NCBI RefSeq assembly: GCF_003586445.1
Contig: NZ_CP030028.1
Location: forward strand, 4,292,501 to 4,356,500
Origin: Bacillus sp. Y1
Lineage (GTDB): Bacteria > Bacillota > Bacilli > Bacillales > Cytobacillaceae
Direction: 5' to 3'
DNA length: 64,000 bases
The notes below the pieces were generated by a model, which was not told the origin of the DNA, searched no databases, and worked only from the letters and a program-made list of their open reading frames with translations. Numbering within the stretch: the first letter of the stretch is position 1; each line of letters opens with the position of its first letter. Made by a program: the position numbers and the translations under genes. Positions 17,274-24,814 of the stretch are shown here, one piece after another.

Positions 17274-17928
17274 TAGCTTGATAGAGTTGCTACCTGATTT
17301 AAACAAAGCCTTTTTTGAAACGATTTATATGGTGGGAATATCGATTGTGGTAGCCATGATTGTCGGCTTGCCTGTGGGAGTACTATTGTTTGTTACCGAC
17401 CGCGGATTATTTTTAGAGAATTCCCTATTTAATCAGATTGTGGGATTTTTAGTGAACATGATTCGCTCGGTTCCGTTTATTATCTTACTCATTGCCCTTT
17501 TGCCATTGGCAGACTTGATCGCTGGATCAACAATCGGGCCAACTGCCGCTTCAGTTTCACTCTCAGTAGCTGCGATTCCTTTCTTTGCAAGGTTAGTAGA
17601 ACAGTCACTGCGTGAGATTGATAAGGGAGTCATTGAAGCAGCGGTCGCGGTCGGGGCCTCCCCGTGGATGATTATCAAGGAGGTTCTTCTGCCAGAAGCA
17701 AAACCAGGGATTATCCAAGGCGTGACCATTACGATTATTAGTTTAGTCGCTTACTCAGCGATGGCTGGTATCGTAGGTGGAGGCGGTGTTGGAGATCTAG
17801 CCATCCGGTTCGGGTACTACCGATACGACAACACGGTCATGATTACCACCGTTATCATCCTAATCTGCTTAGTCCAGCTCATCCAATTTTTTGGTGACCG
17901 ACTAGCAAAAGCAGTAAACAAAAGATAA
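17263..17928 (+). CDS. metI: Methionine ABC transporter permease
   Basis: The 221-residue integral membrane subunit with five predicted helices. The EAA loop that contacts MetN is visible as EAAVAVGASPWMIIKEVLLPEA. Typical MetI motifs are NMIRSVPFIILLIALLPL and YSAMAGIVGGGGVGDLAIRFGY. ATG 17263 has GGAGGTG 7 nt upstream and overlaps the end of metN by 11 nt. Confidence 0.95.
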   Translation: MPLDSLIELLPDLNKAFFETIYMVGISIVVAMIVGLPVGVLLFVTDRGLFLENSLFNQIVGFLVNMIRSVPFIILLIALLPLADLIAGSTIGPTAASVSLSVAAIPFFARLVEQSLREIDKGVIEAAVAVGASPWMIIKEVLLPEAKPGIIQGVTITIISLVAYSAMAGIVGGGGVGDLAIRFGYYRYDNTVMITTVIILICLVQLIQFFGDRLAKAVNKR

Positions 17929-18025
17929 ATCACATGTAAGCACTGTCCACTCTAGACGGACAATAATGCACCAACTGTCCACGAAGGGTGACAGACACCA
18001 TAAAACTATTGGGGGAATATTTACG

Positions 18026-18868
18026 ATGAGAAAGTTATTTTTGAGTTTTGTAATTTTGATTTCTATTGCTGCTCTTGCAGCTTGCGGTGGAAGTTCTGAG
18101 GAAGCTTCTTCTTCTGAGGAAAGTGCGACTACGAAAAAAGAAGTGAAAATTGGAGCAACATCTGGTCCATACAGCGACATGGTATCAAACGCGATTAAGC
18201 CGTTATTAGAGGAAAAAGGCTATGAAGTAGAAGTAGTAGAATTCAGTGACTATGTTCAACCAAACCTTGCGTTATCAAAAGGTGACCTTGATGCAAACCT
18301 ATTCCAGCACAAAATCTACATGGAAAACTTTGCAAAAGAAAATAAGATTGAACTTTCTGATGTGATTTCAGTACCAACCGCACCAATGGGAATCTACTCT
18401 AAGACGTTTACTTCTATCGATGAGATCGCTGATGGCGCTGCTATTGCGATTCCTAATGACCCAACAAACGCAGCAAGAGCTTTCTTAATTTTAGAAGACC
18501 TCGGTTTAATTAAATTAAATGCTGATGCTGACCCATTAACCGTTTCTGAAAAAGACGTAGAAAACAATGTAAAAAATCTTGTATTCCAACCAATTGAAGC
18601 AGCTCAGCTTCCACGTGCGGTTGACAGCGTGGACCTTGCTGCTGTACCAGGAAACTTCGCTTTAGCGGCAAAAATGGACTTACTTGACGCATTGCAACTT
18701 GAAAACATGCCTGATCAATACCGCAACCGTGTGGTAGTAGATACAAAGAATATTGATAGTCAATTTGCGAAAGCCCTGAAGGAAGTCGTAGAATCGGAAG
18801 AATTTGAAGCTATTATCGATGAAGATTTCCAAGGCTTCGGAAAACCGGAATGGATGGTAAATCGCTAA
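18026..18868 (+). CDS. metQ: Methionine-binding lipoprotein
   Basis: A 280-residue substrate-binding lipoprotein of the NlpA/MetQ family. The signal peptide ends in the lipobox LAAC (cysteine about residue 19), followed by a Ser/Glu linker. The body has KIGATSGPYSDMV, ANLFQHKIYMENF and the family end segment VPGNFALAAKM. The frame starts at 17966, but GGGGGA is spaced 9 nt from ATG 18026, which begins a proper signal peptide. A terminator follows. Confidence 0.95.
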   Translation: MRKLFLSFVILISIAALAACGGSSEEASSSEESATTKKEVKIGATSGPYSDMVSNAIKPLLEEKGYEVEVVEFSDYVQPNLALSKGDLDANLFQHKIYMENFAKENKIELSDVISVPTAPMGIYSKTFTSIDEIADGAAIAIPNDPTNAARAFLILEDLGLIKLNADADPLTVSEKDVENNVKNLVFQPIEAAQLPRAVDSVDLAAVPGNFALAAKMDLLDALQLENMPDQYRNRVVVDTKNIDSQFAKALKEVVESEEFEAIIDEDFQGFGKPEWMVNR

Positions 18869-18879
18869 TTGGAGAACAC

Positions 18880-18912
18880 AAAAACAACGCCGTTTTTCCG
18901 GCGTTGTTTTTA
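18880..18912 (+). terminator. Intrinsic terminator after metQ
   Basis: AACAACGCCG at 18883-18892 pairs with CGGCGTTGTT at 18899-18908, followed by a T run. Confidence 0.9.
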
Positions 18913-18931
18913 ATAGAAAGGATTGAGGACA

Positions 18932-20017
18932 GTGACAAAATTAGAAGTGCGTGGCGCTCCCTCCTATTATGCTTGTTATGATGGTTCGTTAAACGACTTA
19001 GAAAATTTACTTCTCTCCAATTCAATTAATCATTGCTTAGTGATTCATGGAGAAGAATCTTGGAAATCAGCTTCATCCTATATACCAGAAATAACCAATG
19101 TAGAACTTACCTTTGTTCCCTATCATGGTGAGTGCTCATTACATGAAGTACAAAGAATCTCAACGATAGCCAATGGCACAAGTATCGACGCTATTATTGG
19201 AATAGGAGGAGGAAAAGTACTAGATCTTACAAAGGCAGTGGCACACGAAACAAACACGGAAGCCATTCTCATTCCGACACTTGCCTCCACCTGCTCTGCT
19301 TGGACACCATTGAGTGTGTTTTATACAGACAAAGGTGAATTCACTCATTACACCATTTTTCCGAAAAGCACACTTATTGTTTTAATTGAACCTAGTATTA
19401 TTCTTCATTCACCGGTTAAGTATGTCCGAGCAGGAATTGCAGACACATTAGCCAAATGGTACGAAGCCGATGTGTTAGTACGTGAATTACAAGATTTACC
19501 GCTACCTGTAAAAATTGCCCATCAAAGTGCAAGACTATGTCAGATTGTTTTACTAGAACATAGCCAAGCAGCATTAGAAGCGATGGAAGAAAAAACATCG
19601 TCTCCAGCTTTTCTTCAAGTAATTGAAGCAATCATCGTAGCAGGTGGTTTGGTCGGTGGCTTCGGAGACCGTTACGGGAGAATCGCTGCTGCCCACTCAG
19701 TACATAATGGACTAACAGTTGCTCCGGAAACTCATCATCTTCTTCACGGTGAAAAGGTAGCATACGGCATTCTTGTTCAGCTTGTACTCGAGGGAAATTT
19801 AGAGGAGGTTGCCTCTCTTCTTTCTTTTTATAAATCCCTAAAGCTTCCTATTTTACTAAGGGATCTTGGATTATATAACTCTGAAAAAATTACGCCTATC
19901 GCCGAGAGAACAGTAGCAGCTGGAGAGTCTATTCATTACTTAGAGAAAAAACTTACTTCAGACGATATAAAAACAGCAATTCTCACACTAGAAGCATTTG
20001 TTCATCCCCTTGTTTAA
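18932..20017 (+). CDS. Iron-type alcohol dehydrogenase family (glycerol / hydroxycarboxylate dehydrogenase-like)
   Basis: A 361-residue NAD(P)-dependent, metal-containing dehydrogenase of the GldA-like branch. The dinucleotide motif GIGGGKVLDLTKAVA sits near residue 90. Metal ligands are the aspartate in AGIADTLAKWYEAD and histidines in AAAHSVHNGL and HHLLHGEKVAYG. The substrate is not evident; E. coli HcxA (YbdH) is a similar 2-oxoacid-reducing member. Start GTG 18932 was chosen with AAAGGA about 9 nt upstream; TTG 18923 is the alternative. The gene starts about 20 nt after the metQ terminator. Confidence 0.8.
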   Translation: MTKLEVRGAPSYYACYDGSLNDLENLLLSNSINHCLVIHGEESWKSASSYIPEITNVELTFVPYHGECSLHEVQRISTIANGTSIDAIIGIGGGKVLDLTKAVAHETNTEAILIPTLASTCSAWTPLSVFYTDKGEFTHYTIFPKSTLIVLIEPSIILHSPVKYVRAGIADTLAKWYEADVLVRELQDLPLPVKIAHQSARLCQIVLLEHSQAALEAMEEKTSSPAFLQVIEAIIVAGGLVGGFGDRYGRIAAAHSVHNGLTVAPETHHLLHGEKVAYGILVQLVLEGNLEEVASLLSFYKSLKLPILLRDLGLYNSEKITPIAERTVAAGESIHYLEKKLTSDDIKTAILTLEAFVHPLV

Positions 20018-20039
20018 CAGGACAACGGGGATTTTTTTC
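20004..20039 (+). terminator. Intrinsic terminator overlapping the dehydrogenase stop codon
   Basis: ATCCCCTTGT at 20004-20013 pairs with ACAACGGGGAT at 20022-20032 with one bulged C, followed by TTTTTTT. The stem begins inside the coding sequence. Confidence 0.75.
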
Positions 20040-20195
20040 AAGGGAATTGTATCCAAATCGAACTATTTTATTCAATGTTCACAAAATGTTACCAACTATT
20101 ATTATCAAATTTTAGTACCTAGTAATATATATCACATCATTCTCCCATACTACATGCTAGAATCTAATGGAGATTAAAAGAAATGGGTGATAATC

Positions 20196-21158
20196 ATGAA
20201 TTTTCCTCAGTTAAAAATCGGACATATGCTTCCGAAAGCTCCGATCATTCAAGGTGGCATGGGTGTAGGAATTTCCCTTAGCAAGCTTGCATCTGCTGTT
20301 GCAAATGCAGGTGGAATTGGCATAATTTCGGGTACAGGGATTTCCGTTGAAGAAATGAGAAACCATATTCGTCAAGCTAGAGCGCTTGTGAAGAAGGATG
20401 CAGGATATATTGGTGTAAATGTGTTATTTGCAATGAATGACTTTGCAGAGAAAATGAAGGCGGCACTTGAAGAAAAGGTCGATTTTATTATTTCAGGTGC
20501 AGGGATTTCAAGGGATATGTATGCATGGGGCAAGAAAGCAGGTATTCCAGTTCTTTCAATTGTGTCCTCAGCGAAGCTTGCGAAAATGTCGGAGCGCCTT
20601 GGTGCAGCGGCAGTTGTTGTGGAAGGACATGAAGCGGGTGGACATCTTGGGACCGAACGTCCATTATTTGATATTCTTCCTGAAGTTGTGGAGGCCGTAT
20701 CGATCCCGGTTATCGCAGCGGGCGGAATCATGACAGGAGCAGACATTGCCAAGGCGTTCAGCATGGGAGCTTCTGGAGTACAAATGGGAACTCGGTTTGT
20801 TGCGAGTGAGGAATGTGATGCACCACTTTCCTTTAAGCAGAAATACGTCGAAGCGACGAAGGAAGATACACTGCTCGTCAAAACGACAGTTGGTCTTCAT
20901 GGTCGAGCGATTGCGAATCATTTTACAGACTTACTCACTACTTCTGAAAAGCTAAAAATTACGAAATGTAGAGATTGCTTGAAAAATTGCTCGTATCGCT
21001 TCTGTACCCTTGATTCCCTTTTAAAATCAATGGCCGGCGATGTTGAAAATGGACTTGTCTTTGCAGGAGCACGAGTTCATGAAATCAAAGAGATTCTTCC
21101 TGTTAAAAAAATCTTTGAAAATCTAACAAACGAGTATCGTGTAGCGATTAGTAAATAA
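20196..21158 (+). CDS. Nitronate monooxygenase / FabK-like FMN enzyme
   Basis: A 320-residue FMN-dependent TIM-barrel protein of the 2-nitropropane dioxygenase family (nitronate monooxygenase or enoyl-ACP reductase II). Motifs: PIIQGGMGVGIS at the N-terminus, VVEGHEAGGHLG near residue 150 with the family histidine, IPVIAAGGIMTG and GASGVQMGTRFVASEE for FMN phosphate binding. A cysteine-rich stretch near the C-terminus (C258, C261, C265, C270) could bind a metal or Fe-S cluster. ATG 20196 is preferred over GTG 20187. Confidence 0.8.
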   Translation: MNFPQLKIGHMLPKAPIIQGGMGVGISLSKLASAVANAGGIGIISGTGISVEEMRNHIRQARALVKKDAGYIGVNVLFAMNDFAEKMKAALEEKVDFIISGAGISRDMYAWGKKAGIPVLSIVSSAKLAKMSERLGAAAVVVEGHEAGGHLGTERPLFDILPEVVEAVSIPVIAAGGIMTGADIAKAFSMGASGVQMGTRFVASEECDAPLSFKQKYVEATKEDTLLVKTTVGLHGRAIANHFTDLLTTSEKLKITKCRDCLKNCSYRFCTLDSLLKSMAGDVENGLVFAGARVHEIKEILPVKKIFENLTNEYRVAISK

Positions 21159-21204
21159 AAAACACAGAGGGTTAGCATAAGTGGCTAACCCTCTGTGTTT
21201 TTTT
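21157..21204 (+). terminator. Strong intrinsic terminator
   Basis: AACACAGAGGGTTAGC at 21161-21176 pairs perfectly with 21184-21199, flanked by A and T runs. Confidence 0.9.
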
Positions 21205-21270
21205 GCTGTACTTATCTGACCAGATGGGTTTGGTTTTGGTGGATGGCTCTTGTTAATTAGCTCGTATAAT

Positions 21271-21540
21271 ACTTTTATGACAGATGCTCTTCCTTTTTCA
21301 TACCTCACACGTCATAACATTCACTTTATGACTTCTTCCCTTCCTTTTCTCATGCCTCTCACGTCATAACACTCACTTTATGACCTCTCCTCTTCCTTTT
21401 CCCATGCCTCTCACGTCATAACACTTACTTTATGACCTCTCCTCTTCCTTTTCCCATGCCTCTCACGTCATAACACTTACTTTATGACCTCTCCTCTTCC
21501 TTTTCCCATGCCTCTCACGTCATAACACTCATTTTATGCC
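21271..21540. repeat. 52-bp tandem repeat array with internal inverted repeat
   Basis: The string ACGTCATAAC recurs at 21309, 21361, 21413, 21465 and 21517, exactly 52 bp apart, with a degenerate extra half unit before it (from about 21271). Internal units are nearly identical; the outer ones have a few substitutions. Each unit holds GTCATAA and, 7-8 nt later, TTATGAC, a small inverted repeat, followed by a pyrimidine-rich tract (CCTCTCCTCTTCC). The period is not a multiple of 3 and no frame stays open, so it is not coding. It fills most of the 481-nt gap between two convergent genes. Function unknown. Confidence 0.9.
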
Positions 21541-21595
21541 CCGAGCAACCGCTTATTCTATACCCCAAAGAGTCATAACCCCCGCTCAACCCAAA

Positions 21596-21627
21596 CAAAA
21601 AAATACCCCGACCAAAGCCGGGGCATG
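21596..21627 (-). terminator. Intrinsic terminator after copA
   Basis: TACCCCG around 21604-21610 pairs with CGGGGCA around 21619-21625. On the minus strand a TTTTTTT run follows. Confidence 0.85.
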
Positions 21628-21639
21628 CATACTTTATTG

Positions 21640-24057
21640 TTAAAGCTTCACTCGCTGTAACCGTAATGCATTTAACACAACTGATACAGAGCTGAAGGCC
21701 ATGGCTGCTCCCGCTAGCCACGGAGCTAAGAAACCAAGTGCTGCAATCGGAATGCCTAGTGTGTTGTAGGCGAATGCCCAAAATAGATTTTGCTTGATAT
21801 TTGTGATCGTCTTTTTGCTCATAAAGATGGCGTCTGCAATGCTGTTTAAGTCACCTCGGATGAGCGTAATGTCCGCTGCTTCCATCGCTACATCGGTACC
21901 TGTTCCAATCGCCATACCGATATCTGCGATTGCCAAAGCTGGAGCATCGTTGATTCCATCGCCAACCATCGCAACTTTCTTTCCAGCTGCCTGCAGCTTT
22001 TTCACTTCCTCTGCTTTTCCTTCTGGAAGCACTTCGGCAATGACGCGATCTACTCCTGCTTCTTTTGCGATTGTTTGAGCGGTTTGCTCATTGTCACCAG
22101 TAATCATGATGACTTCAAGTCCCATATCCTTCAAGCGTGCGATGGCTGAACGTGACGTTACTTTAATTGTATCAGCAACTGCAACGATACCTGCAAAAGC
22201 GCCATCAACCGCTACTAGCATCGCTGTTTTCCCTTCTTTTTCAAAAGAAACCATGTTTTCAAGGACCATTTCTTCTACATTAATTTCATACTTCTTCATC
22301 AAACGACGAGTGCCTACTAACACCTCTTTTTCAGCGACCATAGCCTTAATTCCGAAACCAGGTATCGCTTCAAACTGAGACACATCGACGAGCGCACTTC
22401 CTTTTTCCTTAATTCCTTCTACAATCGCTTGCGCAAGAGGGTGCTCAGATTGCTTCTCAGCAGAACCGACCAATGTTAAGAATTCTTCTTCATTCATGGA
22501 AGTTACTACATCCGTTAATACCGGCTTTCCATTGGTAATCGTACCTGTTTTATCAAGAATGACTGTTTGAATGCGGTGTGTCATTTCTAAGTGCTCTCCG
22601 CCTTTAAAAAGAATACCGAATTCTGCTGCACGACCAGATCCTGCCATGATTGAAGTAGGTGTAGCGAGACCAAGTGCACAAGGACAAGCAATTACTAAAA
22701 CGGCAATCAATTTTTCTAATGCTTCTGGGAAGTCACCAGGTGCCACCCAGAAAAACCATACAAGGAATGTTACAACGGCAATTCCGACTACGATCGGGAC
22801 AAAAATGCCTGAAATAGAATCAGCCAAGCGTTGAATCGGTGCCTTTGATCCTTGTGCTTCCTCTACCACCTTAATGATTTGCGCAAGAACTGTGTCCTTC
22901 CCGACTTTCGTTGCTTGCACTTTTAAAAATCCATTTTTATTAAGAGTTGCTCCAATGACCACATCACCAACTGTTTTATCAACTGGAACACTTTCACCTG
23001 TCAGCATGCTCTCATCAAGTGCGGACTGTCCTTCTAAAATGACTCCATCCACAGGAATCTTTTCCCCAGGCTTAACCAGCAACACATCGCCAGCAATTAC
23101 CTGCTCTAACGGAATTTCTACTTCTTCTCCATCACGAACAACAAGAGCTGTTTTTGCTTGAAGCCCCATGAGCTTTTTGATCGCTTCAGAAGAGCGACCT
23201 TTTGCTTTTACTTCAAACAATTTTCCTAATATGATTAAGGTGATTAAAACTGCACTCGTTTCAAAATACAATCCGACTCCGTGTGCGTTGTGGCCAATGG
23301 TTCCAATGGCAATATACACACTGTAGAAATAAGCAGCAGATGTGCCGAGCGCAACAAGTACATCCATGTTCGCACTTTTGTTTCGAAGTGCTTTATAGGC
23401 ACCCACATAAAACTGCTTACCGATGAAAAATTGGACTGGTGTCGCTAACGCCATTTGTACCCATGGATTCATGAACGCTTCGGGAACATATAAAAAGGAG
23501 GTAAACGTAAAGTGCCCTGCCATTGCCCACAAAAGTGGAAGAGATAAGATTAAAGAGAAAATAAACTTTCCTTGTTGCTTCTCTATTTCCTTTAAACGGT
23601 GATCGACTGTTTCCTTTTCATTTTCATCGGATTTTACTGTTGCCCCGTATCCGAGCTTTTCTATTTTTTGAATCATATCCGTAACAGATACAGACGCTGG
23701 ATTGTATTCAACAGAAGCTTTTTCAAGAGCGAGGTTCACGTTGGCACCAACGACACCGTCAAGTTTGTTTAAGCCTTTCTCAATGCGAGTGGCACAAGCT
23801 GCACACGTCATGCCTGTCACGTTTAGCTCTGCTTTTTCAGTAATGACGTCATATCCAAGGGCACGAATTTTCTCTTGAATGTTAACTGGCCCTATTACAG
23901 CGGCATCAAACTTTACTGTCGCTTTTTCTAAAGCTAAATTTACATTTGCATCCGTGACTCCATCCATTTTTTTTAGACCTTTTTCAATGCGAGTAGAACA
24001 CGCAGCACAAGTCATACCGGTAATCTGAAATTGACTTTCTAGTACTTTTTCACTCAT
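21640..24057 (-). CDS. copA: Copper-exporting P1B-type ATPase
   Basis: An 805-residue Cu(I) efflux ATPase. It has two N-terminal metal-binding HMA domains, each with GMTCAAC (first pair C17/C20, second near residue 85), then eight membrane segments with the CPC motif in [13 protein letters not shown], the phosphorylation site [18 protein letters not shown] and [22 protein letters not shown] lies 8 nt before ATG 24057. It is third in a csoR-copZ-copA cluster but has its own CsoR-like operator, and copZ is followed by a hairpin, so copA may be separately transcribed. Confidence 0.96.
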   Translation of the reverse strand: MSEKVLESQFQITGMTCAACSTRIEKGLKKMDGVTDANVNLALEKATVKFDAAVIGPVNIQEKIRALGYDVITEKAELNVTGMTCAACATRIEKGLNKLDGVVGANVNLALEKASVEYNPASVSVTDMIQKIEKLGYGATVKSDENEKETVDHRLKEIEKQQGKFIFSLILSLPLLWAMAGHFTFTSFLYVPEAFMNPWVQMALATPVQFFIGKQFYVGAYKALRNKSANMDVLVALGTSAAYFYSVYIAIGTIGHNAHGVGLYFETSAVLITLIILGKLFEVKAKGRSSEAIKKLMGLQAKTALVVRDGEEVEIPLEQVIAGDVLLVKPGEKIPVDGVILEGQSALDESMLTGESVPVDKTVGDVVIGATLNKNGFLKVQATKVGKDTVLAQIIKVVEEAQGSKAPIQRLADSISGIFVPIVVGIAVVTFLVWFFWVAPGDFPEALEKLIAVLVIACPCALGLATPTSIMAGSGRAAEFGILFKGGEHLEMTHRIQTVILDKTGTITNGKPVLTDVVTSMNEEEFLTLVGSAEKQSEHPLAQAIVEGIKEKGSALVDVSQFEAIPGFGIKAMVAEKEVLVGTRRLMKKYEINVEEMVLENMVSFEKEGKTAMLVAVDGAFAGIVAVADTIKVTSRSAIARLKDMGLEVIMITGDNEQTAQTIAKEAGVDRVIAEVLPEGKAEEVKKLQAAGKKVAMVGDGINDAPALAIADIGMAIGTGTDVAMEAADITLIRGDLNSIADAIFMSKKTITNIKQNLFWAFAYNTLGIPIAALGFLAPWLAGAAMAFSSVSVVLNALRLQRVKL

Positions 24058-24070
24058 ATGAAAAACTCCT

Positions 24071-24089
24071 TATACCTATATAGGGTATA
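24071..24089 (-). promoter_or_regulatory. CsoR operator in front of copA
   Basis: TATACCTATATAGGGTATA is an interrupted palindrome matching the known CsoR boxes (TATACCCN...GGGTATA type). It lies between copZ and copA, 14 nt upstream of the copA start. Confidence 0.75.
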
Positions 24090-24096
24090 TTTTTTT

Positions 24097-24128
24097 GAAA
24101 AGAGGACGTGCTATTTCTAGCACGTTGT
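24097..24128 (-). terminator. Hairpin/terminator after copZ
   Basis: ACGTGCTA at 24106-24113 pairs with TAGCACGT at 24118-24125. On the minus strand CCTCTTTTC follows. It may separate copZ and copA transcript levels. Confidence 0.6.
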
Positions 24129-24133
24129 CTTTT

Positions 24134-24340
24134 TTATTTTACATCATAACCTTGATCATCAATTGTTTCTTTGATTGTATCTAATGATACTTTGTCAGCA
24201 TCAAACTCTACAGCAACTGATTTGTTTTCTAGGTCAACCTTTACAGCTGCAACCCCTGCTAATTTCCCAACGCTACCTTCTACTGCTTTTACGCAGTGTC
24301 CGCATGACATACCTTCTACTTGTAATGTAACTTTTTCCAT
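24134..24340 (-). CDS. copZ: Copper chaperone CopZ
   Basis: A 68-residue single HMA domain that carries Cu(I) to CopA. The metal-binding motif GMSCGHC gives C13 and C16. Start at ATG 24340, with AAGGAG 9 nt upstream; the TTG 24349 extension lies too close to the ribosome-binding site. Located between csoR and copA. Confidence 0.95.
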   Translation of the reverse strand: MEKVTLQVEGMSCGHCVKAVEGSVGKLAGVAAVKVDLENKSVAVEFDADKVSLDTIKETIDDQGYDVK

Positions 24341-24353
24341 GATTAACAACTCC

Positions 24354-24686
24354 TTATTTTTTCATTAATTTTTGAATCGTTACGAGTACCTCATCTAATA
24401 CTTCTACATCGCCCTCTTGCAGACGATCAACCACACAGCCCTTTAAATGGCCTTCTAGCAATATTTTTGCGACACTGTTTAAAGCTGATTGTGTGGCTGA
24501 AATTTGTGTAATGACATCGTCACAGTATGTGTCTTTTTCAATTAGTCCCTTGATTCCACGAATTTGACCTTCAATCCGGTTTAATCGTGTGACAAGATTG
24601 CTTTTCACTTTATCTGAATGATGACTTTTCCGATCACTGCTATGGCAGCTTTCCTCTTCATGTAGCAAAGAATCATCTGGATTCAT
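24354..24686 (-). CDS. csoR: Copper-sensing repressor CsoR
   Basis: A 110-residue all-helical repressor that releases DNA on binding Cu(I). The ligand triad is complete: C55 (TYCDD), H80 and C84 (EGHLKGC). The core RLNRIEGQIRGIKGLIE is typical. The N-terminal 25 residues are extra, rich in His, Ser and Asp (HEEESCHSSDRKSHH), and may offer additional metal ligands. First gene of the cluster, with an operator-like site upstream. Confidence 0.95.
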   Translation of the reverse strand: MNPDDSLLHEEESCHSSDRKSHHSDKVKSNLVTRLNRIEGQIRGIKGLIEKDTYCDDVITQISATQSALNSVAKILLEGHLKGCVVDRLQEGDVEVLDEVLVTIQKLMKK

Positions 24687-24717
24687 ATGACTCCCTCCTT
24701 TTATGATTTGATTATAG

Positions 24718-24736
24718 CATACCCCTGTATAGTATG
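24718..24736 (-). promoter_or_regulatory. CsoR operator in front of csoR
   Basis: CATACCCCTGTATAGTATG is an interrupted palindrome similar to the copA site (CATAC...GTATG arms), 32 nt upstream of the csoR start. It suggests autoregulation. Confidence 0.65.
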
Positions 24737-24789
24737 TAAATGAAAAATAAAAGAAATATATGGATATTTTTTGAACATATTCTCTATAT

Positions 24790-24814
24790 GAAAAAGGCTC
24801 CCCAAAAGGAAGCC
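24790..24814 (-). terminator. Intrinsic terminator after cadA
   Basis: GGCTCC at 24796-24801 pairs with GGAAGCC at 24808-24814 with one bulge. On the minus strand TTTTT follows. Confidence 0.65.

Noticed and set aside
21271..21540. Possible CRISPR array
   Set aside because: The whole 52-bp unit repeats, with no unique spacers, and no cas genes are in the window.
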